This document shows, piece by piece, positions 47,775-62,993 of a stretch of 64,000 nt of DNA. Numbering within the stretch: position 1 is the stretch's first letter; each line of letters begins with the position of its first letter. A program made the position numbers and the translations under genes. Location: positions 39,529,382-39,593,381 of the forward strand of contig NC_061863.1 of NCBI RefSeq assembly GCF_907164915.1. The letters run 5' to 3'. This DNA is from Impatiens glandulifera. Lineage: Eukaryota > Streptophyta > Magnoliopsida > Ericales > Balsaminaceae. Below the pieces are notes generated by a model. It saw only the letters and a list, made by a program, of their open reading frames with translations, did not search any database and had not been told where the DNA came from.

Positions 47775-49799
47775 AAACCTATTTCATTATTGTTTTTATA
47801 ATACTCTCCTTCAACCTTCTTCTCTGTCTCTTATTTTGCTTCTTCCTTTTAGGTCATTAGTGATTGTTATGTTTTATAACTCATTTTGTTTTTAGAATCT
47901 CGGCGTAGTGTCTTATCTATTTAGTCATGACATATTAGAGAAGATTTTTATTTACGATATAATGTGATGGGGAAGTTCTGATTTTTCTCCAAATGATCTA
48001 CGATGTGTCTGATCTCATCATTGAGAAATCTAAGCTACGATTATTTTGGTCCGTTTATATTATTGAATACTTTTCTTAATATTGTTTCAATTATGTTTTA
48101 TTTAAATATTTTCCTCATATTTATCGTTTAAATGGTGATTCAAAACTTTTTTAGTTGACAAATATCTAAAAATATTTTTATTTTAGCTCTTTATGTTATA
48201 ATTCCAGAACGATTTGAGATAATTGGTGATTCTTTGTAACTATAAAATAGTTGTTCTTATTCTTATGTTGGGAGTTCAAATAACAACTTTAGTGAGTTTT
48301 TAAACATTATTTAAATTATGTTTGTGATGAATTTTATTTCTATCCTTTGATGTAGTCTTGCTTTTGTACTTATATGATACACAATTTAAAAAATTGTATA
48401 TCAAAATCTCTAAATAGCTCAAGTCTTAACAAAACGATGAAAACATGTTACGGTGTGATATGTTTTCTATATTTTGATTACGACTAAGTTGTTTTAGAAT
48501 TGTTGTATGATTTATAATAAATCATAGTAATACAAAATCAAGGCTATGTCAAAGGATACAAATAGATTATGCCATGAACACTTTTTAATCAATGTTAAAA
48601 TGTTAGATTAATCGATATTTTGTTTGACCATTTAAGAATTTGAGATTTTTTAATATTTGTAGTCAATAGGGAGCCGGCTAGTTCTCGTCGAATATATCAC
48701 AACTCACTGCCAACAAATTTGTAGCTGCTTTGTCAACAATCTATAACAAGGGTCTCTACCACTCCTCATTTCATTTTAGAACCATTTGACATGTATTAAT
48801 TTTATTAATAATATCTATGGAAAAAATGAACAATTTCTCCTTAATTATTTTTCTTTATAACGTTTTGGTGTCATGCATTTTTGACTTATATTTCTTTTTT
48901 ATTTCATCATGGTTCTCCCTTATGCAATAATTTATTCTTTATACAAAATTTGTAGATATATATGGAATTGAGATGGTTGTAAATACCTTATTATGATTCA
49001 AGTTAATTTTACAATATAAATTATAAATAGAGTGTAGACTCAATGGTAAAGCATAAAACTCACATTTGGTATTTAATTTTATTATTTAATTTAATTTATT
49101 TATTTAATTCATTTATAATAAATGATCTCAAATTTATATTTTTTCTAATTTCTTATTTTATTTAATAATATTTAATTTAATTGCAAAAAGTATAAGAATA
49201 ATATATCACATTCAATAGATAGTGTAACACTAAAATCGAACCTCTTAAAAAGGGGTTTTCGAACATGATAGTTGTTACTTGTAATTTATATATTTTTAGA
49301 ATTTCGAGTGAGATTAACAACCAATATATTAAGCGTGACTAGAGTACAATTAAAATTGTTAATTTAGACTAGTTTTTGACATTTTTATAGTGCCACCTAA
49401 TTACTCCTTGAAAAATTAGGAAATACAAGTATTTAGAATGTTTAAACGCACTTTAAAGATTTTATTCTTGATTCGGTTATTAATTGAACGTGAGAGAACA
49501 TCAACTCTATGTTTCATTTGTATGTAACATTATATTCTATACTTTAATGTCCTCGTCAATTTAAAAACTTATTATTTTACATTTTATTTAATTATTCTAT
49601 TTTAAAACATTCAGTGGTGAATTTAAGTCTAATATATGTCTAATTTTGGTATTAATCTTTTTATAAAAGAATGCGTCTATGTAATTTTCATGGGTCCTAG
49701 GTCTAAAATAAAAAAAATGAAAATACATGTAAGCGTGAAGCGATGATCGAAAATGGTACATAGAAAACAAATAAAAAGTTAGTTTAAAAATACAATAAT

Positions 49800-51098
49800 T
49801 GTTAGATAAAATTAGACCGGTTCACAGAACTTAACACATAAAACTTCCATGCAGGAACAAAGAACCGGACCAGTCAAAGTACTCAACCGGTTTGAGAAAA
49901 ACAACCGGTCAGATCACTCAACCGGTTAAGAGGCTCCATCGATCAAGTTATTTAACCAACCTGAAACATGACCGCTCAAAAGAAGGCTGGAAACACCAGA
50001 CAACCGGTCAATAACCGGAAGTCATATGGCTAAGTCAAATGACCGACCAGCATAAGAAGATACTTCGGGTATCTGTTGAGAATGATACCAAAGGAACAGA
50101 CTGAATATTTCCATATTCATACAAGTCTGAGGAAAGTCTACAGGCTGCAGAAGACAGTCCTACAAGATCTTTCTACTTCAGGATAAATCAGAAAGGAAAT
50201 CTTCCAAGTACAGACAACTGTCTAACCAACAGTCACCATATTGAGTAAAAGACAAACCTAGCAGGTTTGTCTTACACACTGGAAGAACAGACTGCCAAGT
50301 CTGTAAAGTTGACCACCAGGTCTGAACAGATGACCGCCAAGTCTGAATCACTGAACCTCTGCTCAGCCAATCAAATTCAAGAAAGTGAAATATGACCTTT
50401 GGCATATTTCACCTATAAAAGGAGCAGCTGAAGAAGAGTAAAAGTGGGACAAGGGACACAAGAGATTTTAAGTGGAACAAGTGGGATACGTGAAACACAA
50501 GAGAGATTTCAAGGGAACACAGTTAACAAGTAATCTACAAGTAATAAGAGTGTGTTCTCTCTCTAGAAAGCTTAAGTGCTAAGTTGAAGTGTGTATTTAC
50601 AATTTCGGTGTAAATTGTACGGGTGTTATCGAGCAGGAAATAAGTCTCGATCGGATTGTATTTATATTCCTTAGTGAATATCCTTCTCGCGGTTTCGAGA
50701 GGAAGGGGTGACGTAGGAGTTTTATCTCCGAACATCTATAAAAATATGTCTTGTTATTTACTTTCTGCTGATTCTACATTCTAACCGACCTGTACTAACC
50801 TATTTACACCGCTTTAACCGACTTTACACCACCTAAACCGAATCACCAAGTTACAAAAATCGATCCATCAATTTCCAAACCTGTCCTATTCAAAACTGGT
50901 TCTGTCTATCTTGTGAGTGTGCTGCTTCAACCTAAAACAAACCTCTTCCGTGCTTGAACCTGGTTCAAGGGTTTGTGACAGTTTGTGTAGTATTGAAACC
51001 CCGGTGTTAATCTCTAATAGGATTAATCACCACCCTTTGAGTGCGACGCGCTAAACCGGCCCAACCCCGGTCCTCCAGGGGCGACCTAGATCCTAACA
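49800..51098 (+). mobile_element. Solo LTR, duplicate of the one at 24969-26266 (1299 bp)
   Basis: Flanked by ATAAT (49795-49799 and 51099-51103). Same insertion as the earlier solo LTR, copied by the tandem duplication rather than inserted again. Confidence 0.95.
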
Positions 51099-53100
51099 AT
51101 AATATTCATACCTCTATTCAAAATATTTTTTATCTTTATGTTGTAAATAATATTTTTTGATGTTTAATAATTTATTTTATTTTTTAAAATTAAATAAGGT
51201 GGTTAAATATACAAAAATAAAAGAAATATTAAAATTATTGAAACAAACTAGCTTTTAGGTTAGCTGAAAAGCATGCAGAAGGGTCTGAGTGAAGGTGGTA
51301 GACACTTATAAGTTTTCTAGTCTAGACACATGTGAGGATAGCACAATTGGCTATGAGCTTAGAGACTAAAAATGGAAGTAGGTCTTGGGTCGAAAAAGCA
51401 AATACATGAATTAATATTTTAAATTAAGAAAATATATTAAACGAATGTTGTTTTTATAAAATCGTTTCTGCATTGCACCAAGTATAATACCATTCACAAA
51501 TTTTGGTGATTAGAAATTGAAACTAAAATATCTAGCGTTTGACTATTATTTCTCAAAAGATACTTTTCAAACTAGTATACGCATCCAAAGAGAAGAGTAG
51601 AAGAATATTAAATTGACTAATTAAAAACACTTTTTTGTGTGAGAACATGCACTTTTTTTTAGATTTGTGTGTGAACATTACTATTAGGTCATTTTAATTA
51701 TTTTTAAATATTAAAGTACATCAACAACCTCTTCCTGAGTTGTTACATTTTTCTCAAGTAAAATCGCGAGTCAATGTAACCTTATTCACCCTCGTAATTA
51801 AAGATCAATGTTTTAATATTCGAAAAAAAAAATAATTTATTAAATCAATGTTAATTGAATATATAACCACATAAATAAATTAATACTAATTCCGTTTTCA
51901 TTCTTAAAGTCACATCCTAATTAAATTACCCTTACTATTCCACCTTCACCTACTTATTTGACAAGAGTTAAAAAAATTTATAAAGGGTGAATAAAAGACA
52001 ATATATTGATTTCCTACAAAGTCTTTCATAACTTAAAAAAATAAGAAAAGAAAAAATATAATTTTATTTTAAATATTTTTATGTACAATGCTTATAACAT
52101 AATTGAATGGAATATTCTTCAATATCATTATAGTACCGAATCTAAAAAATAATTTTGTATAAACTCTTCCTTCCCTCTTCTCTAGGTCTTATCATTTAAT
52201 TCTTGAACTATATTTAATTATATATAATTAGGAGGAATGGGATATGTGAAGTAGAATTAACCAATTTTGTAATAAGATGAAACCATGCATGATTCCATTT
52301 TTCATTATTTACTCTCTATAATCAATGACCCATTAATAATTTTAAATTTTCTTTCTCCAAACATACTATTTTCTAAGAATCTAATCTTAATTTTTAGAAA
52401 AAATAGTAAATATTATAATTATTTAGTAATTCTAGCCCAAATATATTATAGTAATGAATCTAATAAAATGTGTTTTTGTAAAAAGGCTTGATTTTGTTGT
52501 TCAAAATTAGAGAAAAATTTGAGTCATGAACAATCGCAATAATTATTCTAGAAATTAAAATTTAGAAATATCAACCACCAATAAGTTTTTCCTTTGGAGT
52601 GAGTTATGACAAAAGGATAATTTTTATCTTCAAAATAAGTTAAAGTTCTTAAATTATCAATGCGGCCCAATAAACTTAAATTCTAATTCCCAAATTGTAG
52701 ACTGGGCTCCAAATTGTATTTTAATCGACTTTCAAATTTTCTGACCTAGAAAATTTTGACCCATTTACTAATATATTGTGTAAGTTTAAGCCTAATATAT
52801 CATTTTGGGCCAAAAATGTTCTAATTATACCTAAAAACATTTTTATTGATTAGGTTTTCAAGTTGTTGTGCGGATGTTCTCTAATCTCTTTCTCTATTAA
52901 CAACCTTTTCCCGAGTTGTTACATTTTTCTCGAGTAAAATCGCTAGTCAATGTAACCTTATTCACACTCGTAATTAAAGTTAAATGTTTTAATATTATAC
53001 CAAAAAAAATATTAAATCAATTTTAATTAAATATATAACCACATAAATAAATTAATACTAATTCTGTTTTTGTTGTTAAAGTCACATCCTAATTATATTA

Positions 53101-56100
53101 CCCTTACTATTTCAACTTCACCTTTTTATTTTTCTAGAGTTAAAGACTTTATAAAGTGTGAACAAATAAAAGACAATATATTTGTTGCATAAAAAGTCTT
53201 TCTTAACTTATAAAAATGAGAAAAGAAAAAATATAATTTTTATTATATATTTTTATGTACAAGACTTGTGACTTAATTGAATGGAAATTTTCTTGAATAT
53301 CATTATAGTACTGAATCCAAACAATAATTTTGTATAAACTCATTCCCTCTTCTCTGTCTTTTATATTTTAAGTCTTGAACTATATATAATTATATATAAT
53401 TAGGAGGAATGAGATATGGGAAGTAGAATTAACAATTTCTGTAATAGGATGAATCCATACATGGTTCAATTTTCTTCCTCAAAAGATACTATTTTCTAAG
53501 AATCTAATCCTTATTTTTTATAAAAAACAGGAAATATTATAATTATTTATTAATTCTAGCCCAAATATATTATAGTAATTAATCCAATAAAACGTGTTTT
53601 TATGAGAAGTCTCGATTTTGTTGTTCAAAATTAGAAAAAAAATTACATACTTCCCTAAAGTTCCATTTCTTGCCTAATAGAGTTACGATTGAGTTATCAA
53701 AAATTACAATAGTCTAGAAATAAATATTTTGAAATATCAACTTCCAATATTTTTTTTGTTTGGGTTGAGTTATGACCTAAAGATAATTTTTATCTTGAAA
53801 ACTAATTAAAGTTTTTGAATGCGGCCCAATAAACTACAATTTGATTGCCCAAATTGTAGATTGGGCTCCAAGTTTATCCATATTTTAATTGACTTTCAAT
53901 TTTTCTTACTTAGATAAAGTTTGACCCATATACTAATATATTGTGTAAGTTTAAGCCCAATATATCATTTCGGGCCGAAAATCTTCTAACTATACCTAAA
54001 AACATTTTTATTGATTATGTTTTCAAGCTGCTGCGCCGCGGTTCTCTAATCTCTGTCTCTATATAAGAAACTTATTTCATTATTGTTTTTATAATACTCT
54101 CCTTCAACCTTCTTCTCCGTCTCTTATTTTGCTTCTTCCTTTAGGTCATTAGTGATTGTTATGTTTTATAACTCATTTTGTTTTTAGAATCTCGACGTAG
54201 TGTCTTATCGATTTAGTCATGACATATTAGAGAAGATTTTTATTTACGATATAATGTGATGGGGAAGTTATGATTTTTCTCCAAATGATCTACGATGTGT
54301 CTGATCTAATAATTGAGAAATCTAAGCTACAATTATTTTGGTTCGTTTATATTATTGAATACTTTTTTTAAAATTGTTTCAATTATGTTTTATTTAAAAA
54401 TTTTCCTCATATTTATCGTTTAAATGGTGATTCAAAACTTTTTTAGTTGACAAATATCTAAAAATATTTTTATTTTAGCTCTTTATGTTATAATTCTAGA
54501 ACGATTTGAGATAATTGGTGATTCTTTGTACCTATAAAATAGTTGTTCTTATTCTTATGTTGGGAGTTCAAATAACAACTTTAGTGAGTTTTTAAACATT
54601 ATTTAAATTATGTTTCTGATGAATTTTATTTCTATCCTTTGATGTAGTTTTGCTTTTGTACTTATATGATACACCATTTAAAAAATTGTATATCAAAATC
54701 TCTAAATAGCTCAAGTCTTAACAAGACGATGAAAACATGTTACGGTGTGATATGTTTTCTATATTTTGATTACGACTAAGTTGTTTTAGAATTGTTGTAT
54801 GATTTATAATAAATCATAGTAATACAAAATCAAGGCTATGTCAAAGGATACAAATAGATTATGCCATGAACACTTTTTAATCAATGTTAAAATGTTAGAT
54901 TAATCGATATTTTGTTTGACCATTTAAGAATTTGAGATTTTTAATATTTGTAGTCAATAGGGAGCCGGCTAGTTCTCGTCGAATGTATCACAACTCACTG
55001 CCAACAAATTTGTAGCTGCTTCGTCAACAATCTATAACAAGGGTCTCTACCACTCCTCATTTCATTTTAGAACTATTTGACATGTATTAATTTCATTAAT
55101 AATATCTATGGAAAAAATGAACAATTTCTTCTTAATTATTTTTCTTTATAACGTTTTGGTGTCATGTATTTTTGACTTATATTTCTTTTTTATTTCATCA
55201 TGGTTCTCCCTTATGCAATAATTTATTCTTTATACAAAATTTGTAGATATATATGGAATTGAGATGGTTGTAAATACCTTATTATGATTCAAGTTAATTT
55301 TACAATATAAATTATAAATAGAGTGTAGATAACTCAATGGTAAAGCATAAAACTCACATTTGGTATTTAATTTTATTATTTAATTTAATTTATTTATTTA
55401 ATTCATTTATAATAAATGATCTCAAATTTATATTTTTTCTAATTTCTTATTTTATTTAATAATATTTAATTTAATCGCAAAAAGTATAAGAATAATATAT
55501 CACATTCAATAGATAGTGTAACACTAAAATCGAACCTCTTAAAAAGGGGTTTTCCAACATGATAGTTGTTCCTTGTAATTTATATATTTTTAGAATTTCG
55601 AGTGAGATTAACAACCAATATATTAAGAGTGACTAGAGTACAATTAAAATTGTTAATTTAGACTAGTTTTTGACATTTTTATAGTGCCACCTAATTACTC
55701 CTTGAAAAATTAGGAAACACAAGTATTTAGAATGTTTAAACGCACTTTAAAGATTTTATTCTTAATTCGGTTATTAATTGAACGTGAGAGAACATCAAAT
55801 CTATGTTTCATTTGTATGTAACATTATAGTCTATACTTTAATGTCCTCGTCAATTTAAAAACTTATTATTTTACATTTTATTTTAATTATTTTATTTTAA
55901 AACATTCAGTGGTGAAATTAAGTCTAATATATGTCTAATTTTGGTATTAATCTTTTTATAAAAGAATGCGTCTATGTAATTTTCATGGGTCCTAGGTCTA
56001 AAATAAAAAAAATGAAAATACATGTAAGCGTGAAGCGATGATCGAAAATGGTACATAGAAAAGAAATAAAAAGTTAGTTTAAAAATACAATAATATGCAT

Positions 56101-58065
56101 ACCTCTATTCAAAATATTTTTTATCTTTATGTTGTAAATAATATTTTTTGATGTTTAATATATTTATTTTATTTTTTAAAATTAAATAAGGTGGTTAAAT
56201 TTACAAAAATAAAAGAAATATTAAAATTAGTGAAACAAACTAGCTTTTAGGTTAGCTGAAAAGCATGCAGAAGGGTCTGAGTGAAGGTGGTAGAAACTTA
56301 TAAGTTTTCTAGTCTAGACACAGGTGAGGATAGCACAATTGGCTATGAGCTTAGACACTAAAAATGGAAGTAGGTCTTGAGTCGAAAAAGCAAATACATA
56401 AATTAATATTTCAAATTAAGAAAATATATTAAACGAATGTTGTTTTTATAAAATCGTTTCTGCATTGCACCAAGTATAATACCATTCACAAAATTTGGTG
56501 ATTAGAAATTGAAACTAAAATATCTAGAAATATCTAGAGTTTGACTATTATTTCTCAAAAGATACTTTTCAAACTAGTATACGCATCCAAAGAGAAGAGT
56601 AGAAGAATATTAAATTGACTAATTAAAAACACTTTTTTGTGTGAGAACATGCACTTTTTTTTTTAGATTTGTGTGAACATTACTATTAGGTCATTTTAAT
56701 TATTTTTAAATATTAAAGTACCTCAACAACCTCTTCCTGAGTTGTTACATTTTTCTCAAGTAAAATCGCGAGTCAATGTAACCTTATTCACCCTCGTAAT
56801 TAAAGATCAATGTTTTAATATTCTAAAAAAAAATAATTTATTAAATCAATTTTAATTGAATATATAACCACATAAATAAATTAATACTAATTCCGTTTTC
56901 ATTCTTAAAGTCACATCCTAATGAAATTACCCTTACTATTCCACCTTCACCTACTTATTTGACAAGAGTTAAAAAAATTTATAGAGGGTGAATAAAAGAC
57001 AATATATTGATTTCCTACAAAGTCTTTCATCACTTAAAAAAATAAGAAAAGAAAAAATATAATTTTATTTTAAATTTTTTATGTACAATGCTTATAACAT
57101 AATTGAATGGAATATTCTTCAATATCATTATAGTACTGAATCTAAAAAATAATTTTGTATAAACTTTTCCTTCCCTCTTCTCTAGGTCTTATCATTTAAT
57201 TCTTGAACTATATTTAATTATATATAATTAGGAGGAATGGGATATGTGAAATAGAATTAACCAATTTTGTAATAAGATGAAATCATGCATGATTCCATTT
57301 TTCATTATTTACTCTCTATAATCAATGACCCATTAATAATTTTAAAATTTCTTTCTCCAAACATACTATTTTCTAAGAATCTAATCTTAATTTTTAGAAA
57401 AAATAGAAAATATTATAATTATTTAGTAATTCTAGCCCAAATATATTATAGTAATGAATATAATAAAATGTGTTTTTGTAAAAAGGCTTGATTTTGTTGT
57501 TCAAAATTAGAGAAAAATTTGAGTCATGAACAATCGCAATAATTAGTCTAGAAATTAAAATTTAGAAATATCAACCACCAATAATTTTTTCCTTTGGAGT
57601 GAGTTATGAAAAAAGGATAATTTTTATCTTCAAAATCAGTTAAAGTTCTTAAATTATCAATGCCGGCCCAATAAACTTAAATTCTAATTCCCAAATTGTA
57701 GATTGGGCTCCAAATTGAACCATATTTTAATCGACTTTCAAATTTTCTGACCTAGAAAATTTTGACCCATTTACTAATATATTGTGTAAGTTTAAGCCTA
57801 ATATATCATTTTGGGCCAAAAATGTTCTAATTATACCTAAAAACATTTTTATTGATTAGGTTTTCAAGTTGTTGTGTGAATGTTCTCTAATCTCTTTCTC
57901 TAGTCAAATGTAACCTTATTCACACTCGTAATTAAAGTTAAATGTTTTAATATTATACAAAAAAAAATAATTAAATCAATTTTAATTGAATATATAACCA
58001 CATAAATAAATTAATACTAATTCCGTTTTTGTTGTTAAAGTCACATCCTAATTATATTACCCTTA
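53101..58065. repeat. AT-rich repeat unit without solo LTR (copy 5)
   Basis: Matches 28271-33225. Empty element site near 53100 and empty solo-LTR site near 56092. Relative to other copies about 60 bp at the start of Q are missing (junction near 57902), while the ~82 bp lost left of element 2 are present. Ends at the CCTTA (58061-58065) of element 3. Confidence 0.85.
53821..54067 (+). promoter_or_regulatory. Promoter-like module, copy 5 of 5
   Basis: GCGGCCCAATAAA at 53821 to TATATAAG at 54060-54067. The motif order is as in the other copies. Confidence 0.4.
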
Positions 58066-59290
58066 TGTTAGGATCTAGGTCGCGGCTGGAGGACCCGGGT
58101 TGGGCCGGTTAGCGCGTCTCACTCAAAGGGTGGTGATTAATCCGGTTAGAGATTAACACCGGGGTTTCAATACTACACAAACTGTCACAAACCCTTGAAC
58201 CAGGTTCAAGCGTGGAAGATGTTTGTTTCAGGTTGAAGCAGCACACTTACGAGATAGGCAGAACCGGTTTTGGATAAGACAGGTTTGGAAGTTGCTGGGT
58301 CAGTTTTGTAACTTAGTGATTCGGTTTAGGTAGTGTAGATTCGGTCAAAGCGGTGTAGGTAGGTTAGTACAGCTCGGTTATAAAGTAAATTAGGCGTAAT
58401 GTAAATAACAAGACAAGTTTTTATGGATGCTCGGAGATAAAGCTCTTACGTCACCCCTTCCTCTCGAAACCGCGAGAAGGATATTCACTAAGGAATACAA
58501 ACACAATCCGATCGAGACTTATTTCCTGCTCGATAACACCAGTACAATTTTAACCGAAATTGTAAAAATTACACTTCAACTTAGCACTTATGCTTTCTAG
58601 AGATAGAACACACTCTTTTCATTTGTAGATTAAATTTTCACTGTGTCCCACATTTACTCTTCTTCAACTGCTCCTTTTATAGGTGAAATATGCCAACGGT
58701 CATATTTCACTTCCTTGAATTTGATTGGCTGAGCAGAGGTTAAGTGATTCAGACCTGACGGTCAACTTTTCAGACCTGGTGGTCTATTCTTCCAGTATGT
58801 AGGACAAACCGGCTAGGTTTGTCTTTTACTCAATATGGTGATTATCGGTTAGACAGTTGTCTGTACTTGGAAGATTGTCTTTCTGATTTATCTTGAAGTG
58901 GAAAGATCTTGTAGGACGGTCTTCTGCAGCCTACAGACTGTCCTCAAACTTGTATGAATATGGAAATGTTCAGTCTGTTCCTTTGGTATCATTCTCAACA
59001 GATACCCGAATTGTCTTCTTATGCTGGTCGGTTATTTGTGTTAACCGGAATGGATTCCGGTTATTGCTTTGGCTTCTGGTCGGTTAATGACCGACTATCT
59101 GGTGTTTCCGGCCTTTGGTTTTGACCGATCTTGCCTTCTTGTTCGGTCATGTTTCTGATCAGTTTAGGTGTTTGACCGGTTGAGTTTTTCAACTGGCTCA
59201 GTACTTTGACCGGTTCGGTTATTTGTCTGTTCCTGCATATGAAGTTTATTTGTGTTAAGTTTCTATTGACCGGTCTAATTTTATCTAACA
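58066..59290 (-). mobile_element. 3' LTR of element 3 (1225 bp)
   Basis: TGTTAGGATCTAGG to TTTTATCTAACA. Shares ggaagatgtttg and taaattaggcg with the element 2 3' LTR, against element 1. Confidence 0.95.
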
Positions 59291-59764
59291 ATTTCTCCCT
59301 TTTTGATTATTTTATTTAAAATTATCAAAATCATGTAAGATTGTAAACGTAGGCCGGTTTTGTTTTATTTGGACGGATTTTTGGAAACTGACTTGGAAGG
59401 ATTTTTCGAAAAATTTTGGAAAAATTTTGAGAAAAATTTTGGAAAATTCTAATCTTTTATCTTATCAATTTCTCCCTTTTTGATTATTTTACTTAAAATT
59501 ATCAAAATCATGTAAGATTGTAAGTGTAGATTGGTTTCCAAAAATAACTTTATATATAAAGATAACCGCAAAGGGGAAAATATTATATATGCAGAAACCG
59601 AAATAAACATAAGATAGAAAAGAGAGCCCCTAGTTCAATCTAGATGGCAGGAAGTCTCTCATCATGTCATCGGTTGGTTGTTCCTCATCCGGTTGGGCCG
59701 TCCTTGAAGATGAACCTCCAACTCGTGGTTGACCGACCGTGTTGATTGGAACCGCATTGAGAAC
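59291..59764 (-). other. Polypurine tract and its duplicate, element 3
   Basis: AAAAAGGGAGAAAT on the minus strand next to the LTR, repeated ~177 bp inward (59466 onward). The CTTTATATATAAAG palindrome is also present. Confidence 0.7.
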
Positions 59765-62238
59765 TCACTGTCTTGTAGATCGCGGCTCGAGGTTCTCTTC
59801 GATTTCATCCTCGGTTTGCAGAGCCGGGTTTGGTGGAGTTTCAATAACCGTCTCGGTGATCCTCTCCAGCATCTCGGTGACTTGAACCTTCCTTGAGGGT
59901 GTTTTCCTTTTCCGTGTTGCCGGAACCGAAGAGGAGGGAGCCGCCTTGGACTTCTTGTGAGCCTTGGTATATTCGTTGAGCCTTTGTTTTTCAACGTTTA
60001 ACCGCTCTGCATCCTTGGCCTCTTGAGCTGCTATGGTCTTTGCGAGTGCTGGATTTCTAGCCGATACCTTTTGTACACGTTCGGCTAATTCCTCATCAGA
60101 CAGTCGTGGTGCCTCCTTCTTTTTCCTTGTCTCCTCATCTAGAGCATCTTGAAGTTTCTTAGCCGCCCGGGCGTCTGCCTCCTCAACCGCTTTATCGGCA
60201 GCAATCTTGGCATTTATCAGTTCATTCACCTATTCGGTGACCGCCTTGAGGTCGGCTTCAAGTTTGTCGTTTCGTTCCTCAAGACTTGCGTTCTTCTTTT
60301 CAAGGCTTTCGACCCTGTCAAGTGTGGAACCGGCTTCGGTTCTTGACCGCCCCAGGTCCTCATCGACCTTTTTAAGTCGTTGCTCGGTTTTCTCTTGAAA
60401 CCGTTCCAAGTCATCCACCAGCTTTGAGGTCGTATCTTCCAAGTCTACGGTTCGCCTAAGATGAGCGTCGTACATAACAATATCGTCACGGTAGTTGACT
60501 TCGATAGCCGTGATCCGGTTATCTGCCTTCATAAGATCATCCCTCGTTGTTTCGGCCATCTTGAATGCCTGAACCGCGACCCTCTTAGCTTTCTTCTTCC
60601 AGGGCTTAACCGCGTCGTTGACCAACTCTTTAATGAGAGACTTGACTTTTTCTTATGTGACGGGCGGTTCTGAATTCCCCGGTTGATTGGATTCAAGATT
60701 TTCGATTACAGGATACTCTATCCTATCGTTGGTTTCGTTGATAACTGGATGCGCTAGAGGAGACTTATCACCTGAATTCTGACCATCACCGGTCTCAAGA
60801 GTTGGAGAGTGCGTTGTATTTCGCTGTTCGCGCACCGCTTCAAGCCGCACCACTTCGTCTATGAATTCTCCTTTCTTGACCGCGAGGATATCCAACACAA
60901 ATAGTTGTAGTGGAGCCTTCGGTGTTCCTGGAAAATACCGTTCTATAAGCTTTCGCATATGTTCGGTTAGCTTTTGTAGCCGAGCACGCGGTTCCACTAT
61001 TGCATGTCGGTCCATGGCTTCATTAGGATTCTCAGCGTTTGTTAGGCTGATGACGTCTTCGTCTATTTCCATCAGCCTTTCGAATCTTTGTTCGGTGGTT
61101 AGGCCCGGTATCATATGTTTGAAGAATTGGTCGCACCAGATCCGGAACCATTCACGGTACACTTGGGATGCCGCATGAGCTTGCAGATCGATTTCCTCCA
61201 AGATTCTGCGTACTACGTTTTCGGCTACCTTCTGGATGTTGTTTGTATTGTGGACATCTTCTTCTTCAGGACCGTCCGCACCGGTATCTTCACGTTCAAG
61301 ACTGGCCTATTGTTCCTCTTCAACCGGTCCCTTTTCTTTGTCGGACCGATTTTCATCGGTGTAATGAGAAGCCGTTCGGTTTGAGCTTGAGGCCGAATCG
61401 TCCTCATCTTGCGTTTCAAGAGTCGGTTCCGTGAACTCTATCGGTTCTTTGTCCTTTTTGTTTCCGGATCTGCCCTTTACCGGAGCCGGTTTCTTGGTGG
61501 CAGATTTCTTTATTCGGCCACCTGAAAAACCGGGGGTCAGCTTCTTCTTTTCTAAGAATTGGCGAGACCTTATGATCTTGCTTGAAGGAAGAATAACACC
61601 CGGACCGGTGTTGATGTTGTTGTGGAGCATGATCTTCCCGAGTGGGATGGCATATCCCCATGACCGGGTGGAACCTGGTACCACCATTTCCTTTAGATTG
61701 TGGAAAATCTCCTTCGCCCAGTTAACATTTATGCCGTTTAGTAAACCGGCAAGCATCTCGATTTTCGCCTTGGTGAGGTTGTCGAAATTTCCCCCTCTTG
61801 CTTGAACCGACTTGGTGAAGATGTCACAAAGCGGTATGTATTCCGGTCGCAATGTTGATTTCTTTCCGTAGACCTCTACAGGAGCCGCGGTTGCCGAGAA
61901 AACCTGGCAAGCCGCCTCGAATGTTTTCCGGTCTAGGTCCATCGAAGCGTTGCGTCCATCTGTTGGAAGGCGTAGGATTTCCGCAACCGACTCTTCGGTT
62001 ATGTCGAACTGTTTACCGCCAACGTTTGCGGTTATTGTACTCCCAGAGAGAGATGCGGTTTCAAAGAATTCTTCAACCGCTTCCTTGTAAAGAACGAATG
62101 GACCGTCTAGAAAGTATTTTCGAGTCCGGCCTCGGAAATCCGGGATAGAACTTCCTTTGCCGGAGCCGAACCGTTTTGTCTGATTTCCTCAAAGTCCACC
62201 TGGATGATATGTTTGAACAATGCCGAATTACGACCCAT
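59765..62238 (-). pseudogene. Accessory ORF Z of element 3, broken at four or more places
   Basis: ATG at 62238. A 2-nt insertion in a T-run near 62117 shifts the frame. TAG near 61305 (Ser codon in element 2), TAA near 60651 (Glu in element 2, also TAA in element 1) and TAG at about 60230 (Gln in element 2) follow. The intact C-terminal coiled-coil and basic tail read 60229-59765. It is the most decayed copy of Z in view. Confidence 0.75.
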
Positions 62239-62351
62239 TGTTGATGATTGAGAGAGTTTGAGAGAGTAAGAGAAAAACCGCGTTGAGAGAGTTTGAGAGT
62301 TAGAGAGAGAAATCTGTTTCGCGTAGGAATGAAATGAAATGGCCAAGAGTC

Positions 62352-62543
62352 CCTTTTATAGGTGCGATTTGGAAGCCCAACCGTCACAAACCGTCCCATC
62401 ACCTTTTGGCGGGAATTTTCCCTCCAAGCCAAAAGGCGGCAAACCTTGGGCGGTAATCAAAAAGGCGGCAACCTAAGTGGCGGCAAACTATGGGCGCCAA
62501 ATCAGAGGCGGGTAATTTGAGCGGGAGCTCTTTGGGCGGGAAA
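62352..62543 (-). promoter_or_regulatory. Putative promoter of ORF Z, element 3
   Basis: TATAAAAGGG at 62351-62360. E2F-like TTTTGGCGGGAA (62404-62415), GGCGCCAAA (62493-62501) and TTTGGGCGGGAAA (62531-62543), as in element 1. Confidence 0.5.
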
Positions 62544-62993
62544 TTTCCCTCCAAGGATTTGGATTTCGGTTTTGATGAGGCGGTCCCTTTTTTTATTTTT
62601 TTTTTAAACCGTTTTATGAAGTGATTTGTGAACCGCGATGCTGCGGTGTTTTGACCTTGACCGGAAAGTTCTACGAACACAGGTTTTTTTATCGATTTTA
62701 ACCGGTTATTTGAATGATCTGAGTTTTTGCAACTTTTGATTAAGCGGTTCTTCTTGAAACCGTGTATAGCTGCGAAGAAGCGGTTTCATTAATATTGACC
62801 GAATACTTCAATGAGAACGAAGTTATTTGATAATATTAACCGGTTACTTAGATGGATATTATGAGTGTTACTTTGACCCGGTTATTTAGACTGAAATAGA
62901 TTTTCATTGAATAAAGGTACAAGATAGAAACCGATATATGGATCGGTTTGAAAACAGAAAAGGAAAGGAATACAAAAGAGATAAAGATACAGC
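62544..62993. other. Spacer between ORFs Y and Z, element 3
   Basis: Same as 12804-13251 with small changes. No gene is supported. Confidence 0.5.

Larger units (their letters stand above)
46806..53100. repeat. AT-rich repeat unit carrying the solo LTR (copy 4; duplicate of 21972-28270)
   Basis: Collinear with 21972-28270, including the solo LTR at the same relative position. It differs by scattered substitutions and small indels. Holds a promoter-like module and P (~51722-52901). No gene is recognised. Confidence 0.87.
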